Assembly: GCA_035935655.1 (NCBI GenBank)
Contig: DASYWW010000058.1
Location: 1 to 37,415, forward strand
DNA from: Candidatus Bathyarchaeia archaeon
GTDB taxonomy: Archaea > Thermoproteota > Bathyarchaeia > 40CM-2-53-6
Length of the DNA: 37,415 nucleotides
Direction of reading: 5' to 3'
Shown: piece after piece, positions 29,476 to 37,162 of the stretch
Position numbering within the stretch: the first letter of the stretch is position 1
Layout: every line of letters begins with the position of its first letter
The notes under the pieces: generated by a model
Seen by the model: only the letters and a program-made list of their open reading frames with translations
What the model was told of the DNA's origin: nothing
Database searches by the model: none
Program-made: the position numbers and the translations under genes

Positions 29476-30941
29476 GTGTTTTCCTCGGCTTCGAAAAGGG
29501 CACAGGGAGCCCGGTCTCAGTCCCCATAACTCACACCTTGATCGCAGGCACGACAGGATCCGGCAAGACAGTCACCATGCGATCGATAATCGCGCAGACA
29601 AGAGGAGGAGGCTACTCCGTCCTGATAATCGATCCCAAGAATCCCCCGGACTATGCGGAGCTCGAGCATATCGAACCCTATGTCGAGAAGCGGGGTGATC
29701 CCCTCAGCGTGAAGAAACTACTCGAAGCGAAAAACAAGATTTGGCTTCGCAGGGAACTCTCCTACCTGATCGACGCTTTCAAGGATAATCCGAGTTGGGA
29801 CGTCGCGCTGAGACGGATTCAGGATCGCATGAAAGAAAAGATCCATCCGATCGAGCTCAAGGATCTCAAAGTCGTCGAACTACTCCTTCGGGAGCTCGTG
29901 ACTGAAATGAAAGAGATAGATTTCGCCGACGATCTTGACCTAACTCCCGGGAAAATCTCAGTCATGGACATTAGCAAAATGACCCTCGGACTGCAGCAGC
30001 TCGTCGTGAAGTCTGTCGCCACAAAGATCCTGTCAGAAACAGGATCCCACGTTATTCTCGTGATCGACGAATTCCACAGAGTCGCGCCCCGGGACAAGCC
30101 GAGCGCAGCCAAGGACTCGATCGAGATCTTCATTCAGGAAGGCAGGGCCTCGTCGAAATGGCTCTACGGCAGCAATCAAACTGTGACAGGAGTCGACGAA
30201 GCTGTCAGGAAGCAATTTCAGGTTTGGCTACTCGGCAGACAGAATGACGTCAACGAAGCAAAAAGAGTAGTCGACCAAGTCCCCGGGGAGTTGAAGCTGT
30301 CATTCAAGGACGTCTATCAGCTCAAAGCAGGTTGGTTCATTGCCAATGATTTCACCGAGGGCACGAGCAGACTGATCTACGTTGTGCCCCAAGGGATCGA
30401 CGTGAACGACGGTCGAAAGATCGCGATAGGTCACAGTCCTCCGGCAAGACTCGGGCCTTCGAAATCGGAGCCAACTGTGACCGTATCTGAAATCGGCTTG
30501 CGAGAGCAGACAACAAAAGTCTTGGAACTCGAAGGACAAGTCAAGGAGGCCAAGACCGATCTTGCCCGGGCTCTCGACGACGTCGACAGATTGACACAGG
30601 AAAAGACTCAGCTCGAAGCGACTGTCGAAAAGTTCGAGGAGTTCAAAACTCTCCTGAAAGATTTCCTCGGCCCTGCAGGATCCAAGACCGAGCAACTCGA
30701 TAACACAGTCAGAGCAAACCTGAAGCTCTATGTAGACAATCCAACCGTCCCTACTGCCGCTCGGGATCTTCTGAAGGTCTTTCAACAGACTCCGAAAGGA
30801 ACGATCCTGACCAAGTCACAGGCAGCAATCCAAGCTCGGAGATCACCAAGGGGAGGAGCGACCTTGTCAGGTTGGGCCTATTTGACTCGCAACAAGCTCG
30901 TTGAACTGACCGAAGGTGGAGTGAAACTCTATGGCGAATGA
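29472..30941 (+). CDS. HerA/FtsK-like ATPase with coiled coil and C-terminal winged helix
   Basis: ATG overlaps the previous stop. The 489-residue product has Walker A AGTTGSGKT at about residues 25-33 and Walker B VILVIDEFHRVAP near 195-207. SKWLYGSNQTVTGVDEAVR follows, as in HerA, VirB4 and related DNA-pumping ATPases. After about residue 330 comes a coiled coil (LELEGQVKEAKTDLARAL and on), and the end (SQAAIQARRSPRGGATLSGW) looks like a winged helix. It could move DNA for partition, transfer or packaging. It keeps a standard Walker B, unlike the ATPase at 6625-7893. Confidence 0.8.
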   Translation: MSVFLGFEKGTGSPVSVPITHTLIAGTTGSGKTVTMRSIIAQTRGGGYSVLIIDPKNPPDYAELEHIEPYVEKRGDPLSVKKLLEAKNKIWLRRELSYLIDAFKDNPSWDVALRRIQDRMKEKIHPIELKDLKVVELLLRELVTEMKEIDFADDLDLTPGKISVMDISKMTLGLQQLVVKSVATKILSETGSHVILVIDEFHRVAPRDKPSAAKDSIEIFIQEGRASSKWLYGSNQTVTGVDEAVRKQFQVWLLGRQNDVNEAKRVVDQVPGELKLSFKDVYQLKAGWFIANDFTEGTSRLIYVVPQGIDVNDGRKIAIGHSPPARLGPSKSEPTVTVSEIGLREQTTKVLELEGQVKEAKTDLARALDDVDRLTQEKTQLEATVEKFEEFKTLLKDFLGPAGSKTEQLDNTVRANLKLYVDNPTVPTAARDLLKVFQQTPKGTILTKSQAAIQARRSPRGGATLSGWAYLTRNKLVELTEGGVKLYGE

Positions 30942-31227
30942 ATTGACAACCGTTATGGTGAGCATAAATCATCTTAAACCCGAAGATGCAGCTTGGCTCG
31001 CAGGATTTGTAGACGGTGAAGGTTCAATCACACCCGTAACCTCAATCAAGGAAAATGGTAGAATTTACCGCTATGTCAGAGTCGAAATTAGGGTTCTGTT
31101 AACCCATCAACGGCCGACATCTCCGGCACCAGCGCGGTTAACAGTCCATGCTTCAAACAACCCCGGCGGGGGCGCTGTCAAACCAGCGTGGGACGTTCAG
31201 GCTGTCAAAGTTCGGGGGATGGCCTAA
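30931..31227 (+). pseudogene. LAGLIDADG endonuclease, truncated by insertion
   Basis: The first about 55 residues contain the LAGLIDADG motif AAWLAGFVDGEGSITPV and the expected strand YVRVEIRV. Then the frame turns Pro/Ala-rich and lacks the rest of the domain before stopping at 31227. The turn near 31093-31096 is where I place the left edge of the second insertion. No continuation is recognisable after the insertion. The start overlaps the ATPase gene by 11 bp. Confidence 0.65.
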
Positions 31228-31287
31228 ACATTGGGAGACTCCGAAAAAGAATGGGCTCGTCTCAACCACCTCTCTGTTATTCTCCCT

Positions 31288-31295
31288 CTTAAATA
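31288..31295 (+). promoter_or_regulatory. TATA-like box for the frameshifted two-TM gene
   Basis: CTTAAATA is centred about 25 bp before 31318, immediately ahead of GTG 31319. Between this box and the LAGLIDADG remnant I see only an inverted repeat, CTGTTAAC (31096-31103) with GTTAACAG (31136-31143), near the insertion edge. Confidence 0.5.
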
Positions 31296-31318
31296 CGGAA
31301 GTATCATCTCGGAAGGCC

Positions 31319-32160
31319 GTGAGCCGTCCACCGAGGCCTCCGACGCGGAGGGTGTTCTGGGTCATCATGATATTCTACATTCTTGTCCTTTTACTGTTCT
31401 TCCCGAACCTCCTAACACAAGGCCCGGTAGCCCTCCTACTGAGCCCAATCAACCTCGCCAACGTGCTTCTAATCGGGTTAATCATCGCGGAGTCGGCTCC
31501 TTTTTTATCCATCCACGGCTCGGGCTTGAATCGTTCACCAAACTAACCGTCCATCGGCATCCAGACATCCTCCGGCTCCCCTTCGAAGAAAAAGAGCATT
31601 GGGGGAAGGGGAGAATCGAAGTCAGGGCGAGGGTCGTGAACCGTGGAATGTTCACTTGGTTCTTCCTCCCCACAGTCAGAGCAAAGGACGCGAGAGCAAG
31701 ACTGTTGTTATTCGACACCAAATCCAAAGATGTCTATCATGTGAAATGCTTCTGGACATCCGAACTGAGTGAGACGATGGACATTCCGGCCAGTTTCACG
31801 CCCGAACTTCTAACTTTGTTTCAGATTCATCCCTACACCCACCAAGTTATCCTTCTCGGTGATAAGGGAATCGAGCCCATCCCGACCGGAAGATACGCAT
31901 TCACGCTGATATTGGATGCGGAAGCGACGAGCGCAACGGAAGTGGACATGGACGAATATGATTTTCCCAATTCGTTCCTCGATGACAAGAATGCATTCGA
32001 CGTTTGGAAAGGCACGCTGAAGGAGGATGGCTATGCCGTGTTCTTTGAACGGACTTCGGATAACCGCACGGTCGCAAGGACTGTCGGCAAGATTCCTCCA
32101 GCTGACTTGGCGAGAATCAAGAGCAAACTGAAGTTCGCGTTCACTTGGGAGGAGGTTTAG
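31319..32160 (+). CDS. two-TM protein with soluble domain, read through a -1 frameshift
   Basis: From GTG 31319 the zero frame gives a basic N-terminus and two hydrophobic helices (VIMIFYILVLLLFF and LANVLLIGLIIAE), then stops at 31546 after 75 residues. The -1 frame carries on with FFIHPRLGLESF and a well-formed soluble domain to TAG 32158-32160. The switch falls at CCT TTT TTA (31499-31507), exactly the canonical slippery heptamer T TTT TTA in zero frame. The joined product is 280 residues. Alternatives are a sequencing error in the six T's or a true mutation. The soluble domain is unrecognised. It converges with a ribbon-helix-helix gene with 4 bp overlap. Confidence 0.6.
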
Positions 32161-32291
32161 CCCTTTGCAAGATATTCGCTCAGTATGTATCGGATTGTCT
32201 CCGGTATCGAGTCAAGAGCGCGTTTCTTCCGCTCCAACTCCAAGCGCTTCTTCATCTCTTCGGTTATCGAGATGTTCAGTTTCTCCATCAT
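32157..32291 (-). CDS. ribbon-helix-helix (CopG-like) protein
   Basis: The 44-residue product, MMEKLNISITEEMKKRL at its start, has the N-terminal strand and two helices (PETIRYILSEYLAKG) of CopG/Arc repressors. ATG 32291 is about 25 bp from a TATA-like box, so leaderless. It converges with the two-TM gene. It may regulate that gene, be an antitoxin, or be cargo of the insertion. Confidence 0.7.
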   Translation of the reverse strand: MMEKLNISITEEMKKRLELERKKRALDSIPETIRYILSEYLAKG

Positions 32292-32314
32292 ACCCTCTCC
32301 CCTCTCGGCCTGAG

Positions 32315-32322
32315 TATTTATG
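32315..32322 (-). promoter_or_regulatory. TATA-like box for the ribbon-helix-helix gene
   Basis: On the minus strand CATAAATA is centred about 25-27 bp upstream of ATG 32291, giving a leaderless message. Confidence 0.55.
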
Positions 32323-32341
32323 CTTCGCCCCATTGGGCGGG

Positions 32342-32866
32342 CCTTGGAAAAATGGAGTCTCACTCGCAATCGCGACAACCCATCTGATCTACAACGTAGA
32401 CGCCCGGAATCTGAAAATCGTCAATGGCAACGGCAGCCTCGGATCTCTCTCGGCTACTCTAATGGTGAATGGATCACTCGATTCAGCCATGCACATCAAC
32501 AACTTCAATATCAGAACCTTGCGACTCAACTCGACAGCTTACAAAGTCGAAGTCTTCGTCGGCCACGTTGATCTCCTCGAGGGCAAATATTTCCAATCAC
32601 AACTCGCGAATACAGGGCCTTCGATTGCGGGACTTGGCGTAGTCTCCTTCGACAATCTGAATTTTGCTTTCGCGTATAATTGCCTGACGGGACGGATCGG
32701 CTATCTCGCGTCTGCCAACACCTCAATCTTCTCCCTCGCCAAAATTGCACAGGGCACAGCAATCGCAGAGATCGAGCGATCGTTAGGACGCAGCTCGATC
32801 TCCTCCCCTTTTTCCGTATTACGCTCGGTCAATCTTTTCAGAGTTGAGGAGGCAATGACAATTTGA
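32342..32866 (+). pseudogene. 3' remnant of a secreted or membrane-linked beta protein
   Basis: The frame has no standard start before ATG 32462. It is protein-like from about WKNGVSLAIATTHL onward, with alternating strands (LKIVNGNGSLGSLSATLMV, LNSTAYKVEVFVGHVDLLEG), and ends at a TGA overlapped by the next TTG. The 5' part seems to have been lost or separated by the second insertion. The strand pattern loosely recalls LEA14/WHy-type domains, but I hold this weakly. A re-started short form from ATG 32462 is possible. Confidence 0.45.
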
Positions 32867-33366
32867 AGACAATCAATCCCAATTCGCTGAATCAACAGTC
32901 ACTCCGCATGGGCAAACACAGAAACTATCTCGCAGGCAAAAAGTGGAAGGAAAGAAATCACGAGAAAAGGAATGCACAACACAGGCGAACTATTGAACGT
33001 CTGCGATTAGAAGCTCTTCATGCCTACGGGAGAAACTTCCCAATCTGCGAATGTTGTAGTGAGTCAAATCCAAAGTTTCTGACCCTGTCTCATCCGGACG
33101 GAGACGGACGCATTCAACGTAAAAGCGTGGTCATTGGAGGCAAGAACAAAGGTGGGGTTGCATTTTACAGAGCTCTTAGACGTCTTGGATTCCCAAAGAA
33201 TTTCAGAATCCTCATTGAATGCTTTAACTGCAACATTGGGGCGACAGCAAACGGAGGAGTCTGCCCTCATAAAACTGTTACGCTCGGGATCCCTAATCCG
33301 GGCGAGCTGAAGGCAAAAGGTAACAGTCCCAACCTTCTGCCTCCGGCCCCGGCGAAGGAGGACTAA
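32863..33366 (+). CDS. HNH endonuclease family protein, altered DH motif
   Basis: TTG overlaps the previous stop. The 167-residue product has a basic helical N-terminus, CECCSES, FLTLSHPDG, and ILIECFNCNIG with the RRLGFPKN step before it. It is in the same HNH family as the minus-strand gene at 16373. Ser replaces Asp before the first His (LSH instead of LDH), which may reduce activity. The C-terminus is Pro-rich. The following ATG is directly after its stop. Confidence 0.75.
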   Translation: MKTINPNSLNQQSLRMGKHRNYLAGKKWKERNHEKRNAQHRRTIERLRLEALHAYGRNFPICECCSESNPKFLTLSHPDGDGRIQRKSVVIGGKNKGGVAFYRALRRLGFPKNFRILIECFNCNIGATANGGVCPHKTVTLGIPNPGELKAKGNSPNLLPPAPAKED

Positions 33367-33915
33367 ATGACTGAGAATATCCGAGATCGATTCCTCAACC
33401 AAGGCCGACGCACAGGGAATTTCACCTCTTTCCCAAATTTCAACAAAGTCGGAGACGAAAAACTTCTCCCGACTGCTCACGAAGAGCTCGAGAAGATCCT
33501 GCGGGCCGCAGGTTGGGAGATCACGGAACTCAGGCCGATCACAACCAAGCAGCTCAATGCAGTCCAAGCTCTGAGGTTCATGATCTCAGACAAAGTGAGG
33601 TCGTGGATCCTACCCCTTTGTGCCAAGAAATACCCAATCTCAAGACCGGACACCGGAGCTCTGTGGTTTTCGGTCTCTGAGGTCGTAATCAACGCAGCTC
33701 ACCAATACGGGGACAACGTCGTTCTAACATATCTTTCGCAATTAGGAAAGATCTACGCGACCCACGCCGGAGCAGCAGAACCCGACAATTTCGGAGGCGA
33801 CTACCTGAGATTCAACGAGCGATATTATGGTTGGAACCTGAAGGCTGCAATCAGTCTTGACAAGTGGATGAAGGATCCAAGCAGTCTCACCGTGCAGGAG
33901 CGATTGCTTCCATGA
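33367..33915 (+). CDS. hypothetical soluble protein
   Basis: ATG is directly after the HNH stop. The 182-residue product has an N-terminal basic stretch, a helix (LEKILRAAGWEI) and a helical body (LNAVQALRFMISDKVRSWIL and VVINAAHQYGDNVVLTYL). No motif recognised. Its last bases overlap the start of a tiny membrane gene as ATGA. Confidence 0.6.
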   Translation: MTENIRDRFLNQGRRTGNFTSFPNFNKVGDEKLLPTAHEELEKILRAAGWEITELRPITTKQLNAVQALRFMISDKVRSWILPLCAKKYPISRPDTGALWFSVSEVVINAAHQYGDNVVLTYLSQLGKIYATHAGAAEPDNFGGDYLRFNERYYGWNLKAAISLDKWMKDPSSLTVQERLLP

Positions 33916-34004
33916 GCAGACGTGATTGTGCGATCCTGATTGGAGTAGAACTCGCGTCGACCTTGATCGTCCTGATCGTATTCGCTTGGAGAATCTTCCA
34001 TTGA
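33912..34004 (+). CDS. tiny single-pass membrane protein
   Basis: The 30-residue product reads MSRRDCAILIGVELASTL and continues hydrophobic to RIFH. ATG overlaps the previous stop and its own TGA is overlapped by the next TTG. The exact coupling on both sides is the main support. Confidence 0.5.
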   Translation: MSRRDCAILIGVELASTLIVLIVFAWRIFH

Positions 34005-34255
34005 GGCTGCGACCTGCCCGGGTAGACAGAGGCCAAAAATGGGGTGAGCTCAAACAGGCTTGGAAGGACTACTCCACAGCCAAGAAGAGATTTGACACCG
34101 AGACAATGAAGAGCTGTGCCAACAAGATCAGAGCTGCTCAGGTTGCACTCGAAATCCCTGTCGCAGATTTCGACGAAAAGGGAAGACAACGATTCCCGAT
34201 GAAATTGAACCGCGTCAAGACGACACAGGTTGAACCGGGGCAGGCAGGATTTTGA
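34001..34255 (+). CDS. small basic helical protein
   Basis: TTG overlaps the previous stop. The 84-residue product is Lys/Arg-rich and helical (WGELKQAWKDYSTAKKRF, then ANKIRAAQVALE). Its TGA is overlapped by the next TTG. No family recognised; nucleic-acid binding is plausible from charge only. Confidence 0.55.
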   Translation: MRLRPARVDRGQKWGELKQAWKDYSTAKKRFDTETMKSCANKIRAAQVALEIPVADFDEKGRQRFPMKLNRVKTTQVEPGQAGF

Positions 34256-34407
34256 TCGTCTGCCAATATCGGGTCTTCAGCAACCTCGAGGACTTCGACG
34301 GAAAGGATTCGAAAGCCAAGGTCGTGATCTGCGGGTCGAACGACGTCGACGAAGGACAAATCTTCTGTAAGATTCATGTCGCGCAAATGAAGGAGGTTAT
34401 TCATTAG
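34252..34407 (+). CDS. small zinc-binding protein
   Basis: TTG overlaps the previous stop. The 51-residue product has Cys at 4 and in VVICGS and ends IFCKIHVAQ, so C, C and C-x2-H could bind one zinc. It shares this end with genes at 26703 and 34986. A GGAGG lies within its last codons and probably serves the next gene. Confidence 0.5.
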   Translation: MIVCQYRVFSNLEDFDGKDSKAKVVICGSNDVDEGQIFCKIHVAQMKEVIH

Positions 34408-34409
34408 GA

Positions 34410-34844
34410 ATGCGATTCTATCTCGGCATGAATTTCAACGGAGGAGGAATCGAGATCGCGAAGAAGTTGATCCCCATGCTCGAAGAATTGACCGGAGACC
34501 AATGCACGAGTCGTTGGGTATGGAGCGAAGCCCACAAATCTCAAGAGTTCCGGCTGACGATCGCGATTACGGATCTCGTTGACATTTCCCGGGCTGACTA
34601 CGTCCTTCTTGCTCCATTGACCGAAACTTCGAGAGGTGCTCATGTCGAGCAAGGTTTCGCTTTCGGTCAGGACAAACCTGTCTATCTCTACCGACCTAAG
34701 GAGATCAACGGAACGGGATTCGATTCCCTGTGCAAACCTTGGAAAGACGAGTGGATCCAAGCACTCGAAGAGATTCTCGGGGAGTCCAAATACCCTGTCG
34801 ACGAAAAGCCGATCGGTTGGGTAGGCACCGAGGGATCTCCTTGA
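34410..34844 (+). CDS. nucleoside 2-deoxyribosyltransferase-like protein
   Basis: The 144-residue product begins with a strand-Gly motif (FYLGMNFNGGGIEIAKKL). It carries VDISRADYVLLAPL and SRGAHVEQGFAFGQDKPV, the signature of the nucleoside 2-deoxyribosyltransferase family, with Asp 63 in the substrate site and Glu 80 as likely nucleophile. Length matches the family. The ATG has a GGAGG about 15 bp upstream instead of an NTGA overlap. It may salvage or modify nucleosides, change DNA precursors, or sense nucleotides. The next TTG overlaps its stop. Confidence 0.7.
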   Translation: MRFYLGMNFNGGGIEIAKKLIPMLEELTGDQCTSRWVWSEAHKSQEFRLTIAITDLVDISRADYVLLAPLTETSRGAHVEQGFAFGQDKPVYLYRPKEINGTGFDSLCKPWKDEWIQALEEILGESKYPVDEKPIGWVGTEGSP

Positions 34845-34975
34845 AGTGCTCTGCATGCAACGGAGGCACGTTTGGAATAGGGGAAACTATTCGCTGCTCA
34901 CGCTGCGGTGAATTGGAGAAGCAATGCACTTGTCGGCCTCTGCGTTATCTGAATCCAAAGAGACGGAAGAAATGA
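34841..34975 (+). CDS. tiny zinc-ribbon protein
   Basis: TTG overlaps the previous stop. The 44-residue product starts MKCSACNGG, continues IRCSRCGELEKQCTC, and ends in a basic tail (NPKRRKK). Two CxxC pairs form a zinc ribbon. A five-codon frame (MKELQ) links its stop to the next gene by ATGA on both sides. Confidence 0.6.
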   Translation: MKCSACNGGTFGIGETIRCSRCGELEKQCTCRPLRYLNPKRRKK

Positions 34976-34985
34976 AGGAACTACA

Positions 34986-35156
34986 ATGACTCTACCCGAA
35001 CATTGCTCGAAGAGGGACTGCAGGGAAAAGGCGACGATTATCTTGATCGAAGTCGAAGCGGTCAACGAAGCCGGGGACGTCGAGATTACCACTTTTGGAT
35101 TCTGCAGCTATGACCACCTGTCAATGTGGCTCCGCGACGGTGAAAGATACAAATGA
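34986..35156 (+). CDS. small zinc-binding protein
   Basis: The 56-residue product has HCSKRDCREKA near the N-terminus and FGFCSYDHLSMWL near the end, a C-x4-C plus C-x3-H zinc site, with beta strands between. It resembles the gene at 26703. The ATG of the HNH gene overlaps its stop. Confidence 0.6.
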   Translation: MTLPEHCSKRDCREKATIILIEVEAVNEAGDVEITTFGFCSYDHLSMWLRDGERYK

Positions 35157-35524
35157 AGGAAATAGACAATCAAGATTATCGAAGAATTGTCGTCGCACTT
35201 CTTGGAACAAGGTGCTCCTTCTGCGGATCGACAAAGGCCCTCCAAATTGATCATATCCTTCCGCTCAGTAGAGGGGGATCAAACGAAGCTACTAATCTGA
35301 GACTTCTCTGTAAAAATTGCCATTTTATCCGGCATCTTCAAGACGGGACTTTCGCTCCGGGGCTCAAAAAGGCAGGAGAACGATCAGCCCCCCACCCCTT
35401 ACTTTCTACTGTTTCCACTCGAAACTCGAGGCTCGAATGGGACGATCGAACGGAAAGAAAATTCCGATCAAATCCTAAGGCTTCCTCAGCAACTCGCGCG
35501 TTTCTCAGGAGGTTTCCACCTTGA
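35153..35524 (+). CDS. HNH endonuclease
   Basis: ATG overlaps the previous stop. The 123-residue product has a textbook HNH core: CSFCGS, LQIDHILPLSRGG, NLRLLCKNCHFIRH. The C-terminal 45 residues are basic and Ser-rich. It is the most standard HNH protein on the element. Its TGA is overlapped by the TTG of another HNH-like gene. Confidence 0.85.
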   Translation: MKEIDNQDYRRIVVALLGTRCSFCGSTKALQIDHILPLSRGGSNEATNLRLLCKNCHFIRHLQDGTFAPGLKKAGERSAPHPLLSTVSTRNSRLEWDDRTERKFRSNPKASSATRAFLRRFPP

Positions 35525-36312
35525 AGGATTTTCGTAGATCTGATGACGATGATCGCGAGCAGCATTTCGTCGAATCACTCAAGGGCCCTATCGACTTGGT
35601 CAAGGCTCAGATCTTCACGATCCAGATCACTCGAAGAAAGAAGACTTGGAACGTGACGCTCGGCCCCGACAACATTGCCAACTTCGACTCCGACGGAAGG
35701 ATCCAAGGTTTTCGCAGACAGATCGTCGTGAAGTATCTACTGAAAAGGGATGGGAACCATTGCATGATCAGGAGCCCTTTCTGCCTGATGGGAGACAATC
35801 CCTTCGAGAATCCAATGGGTGCGACGATCGATCATATTCAACTCGCTCCTCAGGGTCAGGATCCGGATCAGCACTTCCGCAATCTGAGGCTCGCCTGCTC
35901 ACCATGCAATGCACACTATCAGAAGGTTCAACGTCTCCAATGGAAATCTAATCTTGCAGTCACAGGCACCTTAGATAGAGAGAAAATCCCGCGCACACAC
36001 AGACACGCAAAGCTCTCCGACTTGGACAAGGAAAGGGCCTCTGCGGAGATCAAGATCAACCTCGACATTTACCCCGTCTTCTGCAGGTGGTTGAAAGACG
36101 AGATCGACGAGAAGCAGGAGATCACGGTCGACCACGCAATCTCAGGTGGAGCGAAATACATGAGGAAGAAGTGCGGCTACGGATCTGTGCAGAGCTCGAG
36201 GGCCTACCTCAAAATGGAGACGTCGGAGGAAGGCAATTTCGTGATCGTCGAAGGAATGGTGAGACGAAGGGAGAAGAAGGCCAAGGTCGTCAAGGAGGCC
36301 CGAATTGCTTAA
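35521..36312 (+). CDS. larger HNH endonuclease-like protein
   Basis: TTG overlaps the previous stop. The 263-residue product has an acidic start, a basic strand region (FTIQITRRKKTWNVTLG), and CMIRSPFC with ATIDHIQLAP and LRLACSPCNAHYQ, an HNH core with a wider first Cys pair. About 130 more residues follow, including YPVFCRWLKDE and a basic end, possibly a DNA-binding domain. Two HNH genes in tandem overlap are unusual. It may be a homing or defence nuclease. Confidence 0.75.
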   Translation: MKDFRRSDDDDREQHFVESLKGPIDLVKAQIFTIQITRRKKTWNVTLGPDNIANFDSDGRIQGFRRQIVVKYLLKRDGNHCMIRSPFCLMGDNPFENPMGATIDHIQLAPQGQDPDQHFRNLRLACSPCNAHYQKVQRLQWKSNLAVTGTLDREKIPRTHRHAKLSDLDKERASAEIKINLDIYPVFCRWLKDEIDEKQEITVDHAISGGAKYMRKKCGYGSVQSSRAYLKMETSEEGNFVIVEGMVRRREKKAKVVKEARIA

Positions 36313-36469
36313 TCACACATATACCGAAGTTGAGCTCTCAAAGCGAGGAGAGGATAGACCAAAGCATGAAGCGAGACCCCTCTACCTGAGAAACAAGAGA
36401 GGTGAATACGTCAAAGTTGCGAACTTCTGCCCTGTCTGCAGAACGATTGATTGGGTGATTCCTGTTTGA
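36305..36469 (+). CDS. tiny protein with CxxC
   Basis: TTG overlaps the previous gene by 8 bp. The 54-residue product is basic and has one FCPVC near the end. The four-residue start and Arg/Lys content suggest a small binding protein. Support is moderate. Confidence 0.45.
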   Translation: MLNHTYTEVELSKRGEDRPKHEARPLYLRNKRGEYVKVANFCPVCRTIDWVIPV

Positions 36470-36534
36470 GTTCTGTCAGGCCGAGACTCCATTATGTCAC
36501 AGCCAATAAGAGGCCCGGTGCCGTGTCAGGAGAG

Positions 36535-36560
36535 ACTTTAACGGGAGTGAGACCCTCCCG
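36535..36560 (+). promoter_or_regulatory. TATA-like box and hairpin before the join-spanning operon
   Basis: ACTTTAAC (36535-36542) is about 28 bp before the likely start of transcription near 36563 and about 35 bp before ATG 36574. CGGGAG (36542-36547) is perfectly inverted as CTCCCG (36555-36560), placed where a repressor would block initiation. The 104 bp from 36470 to 36573 holds nothing else I recognise. Confidence 0.45.
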
Positions 36561-36573
36561 CACGGGGTAGGCC

Positions 36574-36885
36574 ATGACCAAGCGTCGATCGAGGGCAAAA
36601 GTATCACCGAGGGCCCGCAGAAGGGGGGCTTCTGATAGGATCGGCTTCACTCCCCGGGAGCAGGAGATCATTGAAGTCGGGTCTCTCCCTCCCTACAAGA
36701 CCTACAGAGAGATCGCCGAGATCTTGACCAAGACTCACCCCCGGGATCGCGTCACCGAAGCAGCCGTAAAGAACGCAATGTCCCGGGCAGGCTACCGGGC
36801 CCTGCGAGCGAACTCCTATCAAAAGAAGTGGTATGCCTTCGCAGGACTCCGACGTCGACTCAGGAGAGGTATTCAAGATGAATAA
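36574..36885 (+). CDS. small basic HTH DNA-binding protein
   Basis: The 103-residue product has a very basic N-terminus, then FTPREQEIIEVGSLPPYKTY and REIAEILTKTHPRDRVTE, followed by AAVKNAMSRAGY, which looks like an HTH with a recognition helix. The basic tail (RRRLRRG) supports DNA binding. As the first gene after the promoter and hairpin, it may autoregulate the operon. The ATG of the next gene overlaps it by 8 bp. Confidence 0.65.
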   Translation: MTKRRSRAKVSPRARRRGASDRIGFTPREQEIIEVGSLPPYKTYREIAEILTKTHPRDRVTEAAVKNAMSRAGYRALRANSYQKKWYAFAGLRRRLRRGIQDE

Positions 36886-37162
36886 GTGGTCTCCGGTCAA
36901 GGTCTACCCCGGAATCGCAGACGCAAGTCACGCCACAGAGTCAGGACGACATAGCGAAAAGTCCAGCGCGTCGGTTCCCACCACGACAAAGAGTGCTCCG
37001 AGCCGCGTGGTATTGAACAATCGGAGTGCCGACAACGAAAGCGCGAGGGGGTCAAAGGGCTCAATTAACGAATCGTCTGACTCGGCGAAAGAAAAGATTC
37101 TCGCCTGCGGACATACGAAAACTGAGCATGGCCTGAACTTCATTGGACATGGGGCCCATTGA
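36878..37162 (+). CDS. Ser-rich protein with zinc-like C-terminus
   Basis: ATG 36878 follows an AGGAG. The 94-residue product is Ser/Asn/Lys-rich and likely disordered for 70 residues, then ends ILACGHTKTEHGLNFIGHGAH, a CGH...H...H cluster like the CxxCGH start of the gene at 1214. The TTG of the next gene overlaps its stop. Function unknown. Confidence 0.5.
   Translation: MNKWSPVKVYPGIADASHATESGRHSEKSSASVPTTTKSAPSRVVLNNRSADNESARGSKGSINESSDSAKEKILACGHTKTEHGLNFIGHGAH

Noticed and set aside
31231-31500. Upstream half of the -1 frame before the slippery site
   Set aside because: It lacks protein character and a promoter-matched start; the GTG 31319 frame with membrane helices explains the region.
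34972-34989. Five-codon frame MKELQ between two zinc genes
   Set aside because: It is too short to count as a gene, though its ATGA junctions may help coupling.
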